From the NCBI GenBank assembly GCA_001791115.1, contig MGDZ01000046.1, forward strand, positions 19,684 through 25,322: 5,639 nt of DNA, read 5' to 3'. The translations under genes and the position numbers were made by a program. Every line of letters begins with the position of its first letter. The stretch's first letter is position 1. Below, piece after piece: positions 4,246 through 5,639 of the stretch. Source of the stretch: Candidatus Uhrbacteria bacterium RIFCSPHIGHO2_02_FULL_57_19. GTDB taxonomy: Bacteria > Patescibacteriota > Patescibacteriia > 2-12-FULL-57-11. The notes below the pieces were generated by a model. It saw only the letters and a program-made list of their open reading frames with translations. It did not search any database and had not been told where the DNA came from.

Positions 4246-4312
4246 TGCTCCTGCCTGCCGGCAGGTAGGTCCAGAGGTATTCGCGGGTTTTTAATGTTTC
4301 ACGTGAAACAAT
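4246..4312 (+). repeat. Module repeat, copy 2 (contains parS)
   Basis: This is the second copy of the segment described at 3973-4043, lying 269 bp downstream over the shared 52-nt block. Together with the tRNA 3' remnant at its head it shows that a tRNA-to-parS unit was duplicated in tandem. Sequence between the tRNA end and parS has diverged, while the parS-containing part stayed identical. Confidence 0.93.
4295..4310. promoter_or_regulatory. parS centromere site, copy 2
   Basis: This is a second perfect TGTTTCACGTGAAACA, 269 bp from the first and embedded in the same repeat. Two identical sites this close favour a genuine ParB-loading locus over a chance match. Confidence 0.9.
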
Positions 4313-4357
4313 TGCTTTGCGGTTCGATCTTGTTGCTTTTTACTTCATAACACCTAG

Positions 4358-4420
4358 TTACCCACACATATTTAGTTTCGACGATTTATAAGCTGATTTG
4401 TGGGGAAAACATGTGGATTT
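4358..4420. promoter_or_regulatory. Cluster of weak DnaA-box-like 9-mers
   Basis: TTACCCACA (4358-4366, plus) matches TTATCCACA at 8 of 9. TGTGGGGAA (4399-4407) and TGTGGATTT (4412-4420) match on the minus strand at 7 of 9 each and are spaced 13 bp apart. An AT-rich block follows at 4425-4570. The cluster is suggestive of initiator binding but not proof. Confidence 0.4.
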
Positions 4421-4515
4421 CGTGTCTGCTCGATTCAATATTACCTTTTGTTGAGATAAGGAATTGGGCAGTGTCGAACAATAATAAGGATATGAACAAA
4501 CCAAATGCATTGGTA

Positions 4516-4563
4516 GATATAAAGTCGATATAAATTGACGAGCGATTAGTTGAAATGTATTCT
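4516..4563 (+). promoter_or_regulatory. Promoter of tRNA-Ala(GGC)
   Basis: TTGACG (4535-4540) and TATTCT (4558-4563) are separated by exactly 17 bp, and transcription would start a few bases before the tRNA 5' end at 4575. Immediately upstream, the octamer GATATAAA occurs twice (4516-4523 and 4527-4534) with an 11-bp period, one helical turn. This resembles an AT-rich UP element. Confidence 0.65.
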
Positions 4564-4574
4564 TTTATCACTCC

Positions 4575-4650
4575 GGGCCGTTAGCTCATTTGGTAGAGCG
4601 CTTCCATGGCATGGAAGAGGTGGCGGGTTCGAATCCCGCACGGTCCACCA
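4575..4650 (+). tRNA. tRNA-Ala (anticodon GGC)
   Basis: The 76-nt gene includes an encoded CCA (4648-4650). The acceptor stem is GGGCCGT with ACGGTCC, again with the G3:T70 alanine identity pair. The D-arm is GCTC/GAGC with GG in the loop. The anticodon arm is CTTCC-ATGGCAT-GGAAG with anticodon GGC (4608-4610) reading GCC and GCT, and the T-arm loop is TTCGAAT. It has its own promoter and terminator, so it is a single-gene transcription unit. Confidence 0.97.
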
Positions 4651-4679
4651 AAAAAAGTCCGCCGTCGGCGGACTTTTTT
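4651..4679. terminator. Bidirectional intrinsic terminator after tRNA-Ala(GGC)
   Basis: AAAAAAGTCCGCC pairs with GGCGGACTTTTTT around a 3-nt GTC loop. The GC core is 7 bp, with six T residues on each exit. It begins directly after the encoded CCA and ends 17 bp before the stop of the convergent dehydrogenase gene, serving both. Confidence 0.93.
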
Positions 4680-4696
4680 GTATCGCTTACGGCGGA

Positions 4697-5639
4697 TTAT
4701 CCGATCACCGACACCCTGTTTTGGAGAATTGCTCCAGAGAACTTAAGGCGGTGTAAAATATCCCGACGAATGGCTGCGGGCAGGGCTTCCGGCGGGTAGA
4801 TGCCGCCGGTTTTGATTTTGGAGAAACAGGAGGTGAAGGCCGCTGCCGCGGAGCCGGTTGGGTAGGAGAGATAGGTCGCGCCGGGAATAATTCGGGAGAT
4901 TTGTTTGATGTCCGGGTACTTGGCCACACTCCGGATTTTGACCTTTCGTCCGGTTTTTTTACCAACAACATCAACCACGGACAAGAAAAAAGCGTTTTTG
5001 ATCCTACCCTCGCGGATCATCCTGATCATCTGCCCGGGCGTCGGGAGCGGAGGCAGCTTAGCTTTTGGATCGGAACGGACCAACGCGTAGAGTGATTTTG
5101 CCGCTTCAAGATCACTACCGCAGGATTTGTATGTCACTTTTTTGACTTTGATGTATCTAGGAAGCGTAGAAATTTCATCTCCATAAATGCTGATCACGCG
5201 ACGCGTGCCGAATGGTGCCGGAAAATCGAAATCTTCCGGGTCACCAAAAAGTTTGGTAAAGCGATACCGTCCATGATCGTAAATCAAAGGAGGCGCCGTG
5301 ATTTCATCAAACGTCTCTTTCGGCGACCATGAAAAGACCAGTTCATCGGCCGTCTGCTCTTCGATGGTACGGATTTTAATTTCATCCACGCGTTCCAAAC
5401 GGTCTACCGCGTTTCGAGCAAGGAGGTTGGTGATACCTGGAGAGACGCCGGTATTGATCATTCCGACTAGACCGGCGCGGCGAAATGGTTCGTGAAATTT
5501 CAACTGCTCTGGAGTTTTTAGATCGGCGAGGTGGGAACACAGATCCTGATAATTGACACCCGCGGCTAGAGCCGATTCCAGAATTTTTTCGTTATAAACC
5601 GACAAACTGGCGTTGATGATCAAATTCATCCCGCTCGCC
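4697..5639 (-). CDS. Saccharopine dehydrogenase-family oxidoreductase, 5' end outside window
   Basis: About 313 C-terminal residues are visible. The frame stays open to the right edge, so the ATG at 5629 is internal: it falls in SGMNLIINAS, the end of the N-terminal Rossmann NAD(P)-binding domain, and most of that domain is missing. Counting from that Met, recognisable family segments are ILESALAAGVNYQDLCSHL (16-34), INTGVSPGITNLLARNAV (58-75), FSWSPKETFDEITAPPLIYD (99-118) and YPTGSAAAAF (256-265), followed by GGIYPPEAL (275-283). These fit the family that includes saccharopine dehydrogenase/reductase and carboxynorspermidine dehydrogenase. The substrate cannot be told from this part: members act on lysine or polyamine intermediates, or are of unknown function. 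The gene ends at TAA 4697-4699 and faces the tRNA-Ala terminator. Confidence 0.85.
   Translation of the reverse strand, partial: ASGMNLIINASLSVYNEKILESALAAGVNYQDLCSHLADLKTPEQLKFHEPFRRAGLVGMINTGVSPGITNLLARNAVDRLERVDEIKIRTIEEQTADELVFSWSPKETFDEITAPPLIYDHGRYRFTKLFGDPEDFDFPAPFGTRRVISIYGDEISTLPRYIKVKKVTYKSCGSDLEAAKSLYALVRSDPKAKLPPLPTPGQMIRMIREGRIKNAFFLSVVDVVGKKTGRKVKIRSVAKYPDIKQISRIIPGATYLSYPTGSAAAAFTSCFSKIKTGGIYPPEALPAAIRRDILHRLKFSGAILQNRVSVIG

Larger units (their letters stand above)
3938..4269. repeat. Cluster of eight short GC-rich hairpins
   Basis: The stems are TGCGCC/GGCGCA (3938-3952), CCTGCCTG/CAGGCAGG (3977-3996), CCTGCC/GGCAGG (4061-4076), GAGCC/GGCTC (4114-4126), AGGCG/CGCCT (4130-4143), CCCGGTC/GACCGGG (4202-4219), GCCCCGTC/GACGGGGC (4221-4240) and CCTGCCTGCC/GGCAGGTAGG (4250-4269, one mismatch). 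Loops are mostly 3-4 nt. None is followed by a U-tract. CCTGCC/GGCAGG units recur three times, as in dispersed palindromic repeats of CPR genomes. Confidence 0.75.
3454..4574. other. 1.1-kb protein-free region with origin- and centromere-like motifs
   Basis: No credible protein gene exists here on either strand. The open frames that do exist translate tRNA and parS sequences. The stretch contains a perfect DnaA-box match and weaker ones, AT-rich blocks (about 3590-3690 and 4425-4570), several palindromes, two parS sites in a duplicated module, one intact tRNA-Ala and two tRNA fragments. Most neighbouring genes point away from it on the left. The combination fits an origin-proximal segregation site or oriC. 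GC skew over the chromosome and the position of dnaA cannot be seen from this window. Confidence 0.55.

Noticed and set aside
3973..4312. CRISPR-like direct repeats
   Set aside because: There are only two copies, 269 bp apart, with a parS site in each. There is no regular spacer pattern and no cas gene.
4022..4350. Open frames on both strands across the parS and hairpin region (62 and 102 codons)
   Set aside because: They translate repeat, parS and tRNA-remnant sequence (FHVK strings come from parS), have no start signals and no protein-like composition.

Overview
The window is 5.6 kb of bacterial chromosome. Several signs point to a Patescibacteria (CPR, Parcubacteria-like) genome, but I infer this and cannot prove it. 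They are GC-rich short palindromes of the CCTGCCTGCCGGCAGG type scattered between genes, poor or absent Shine-Dalgarno sequences before most starts, a tRNA with an unusual elbow, and small compact genes. No phage, transposase or CRISPR array is visible.

Left part (1-3453). The 3' end of holA (DNA polymerase III delta) reads rightwards and meets rpsT (ribosomal protein S20) head-on at a strong bidirectional terminator. Four protein genes and a tRNA then read leftwards. In transcription order they are tRNA-Arg(CCT), rmuC, a 114-residue protein of unknown function, a 391-residue protein with a PI3/PI4-kinase-like (SCO1664-like) catalytic domain behind a charged helical N-terminus, and rpsT. The unknown gene and rpsT each have a recognisable promoter. 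The unknown gene ends in an intrinsic terminator whose T-run touches the ATG of the kinase-like gene.

Middle part (3454-4574). About 1.1 kb has no protein gene and is the most interesting stretch. It holds one perfect DnaA-box match and several weaker ones, AT-rich segments, a perfect 24-bp palindrome, two perfect copies of the 16-bp parS centromere site recognised by ParB, an intact tRNA-Ala(CGC), a 5'-half copy of that tRNA, a degenerate 3' remnant of it, and a dense run of small GC-rich hairpins. The two parS sites lie in two copies of one module (tRNA 3' end, flank, hairpins, parS), which implies a local tandem duplication. The region looks like an origin-proximal centromere or possibly oriC itself. 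This rests on motifs only.

Right part (4575-5639). A promoter with 17-bp spacing drives tRNA-Ala(GGC), which has an encoded CCA end. A compact bidirectional terminator follows. Facing it is a 5'-truncated leftward gene for a saccharopine dehydrogenase-family oxidoreductase that runs off the window end.
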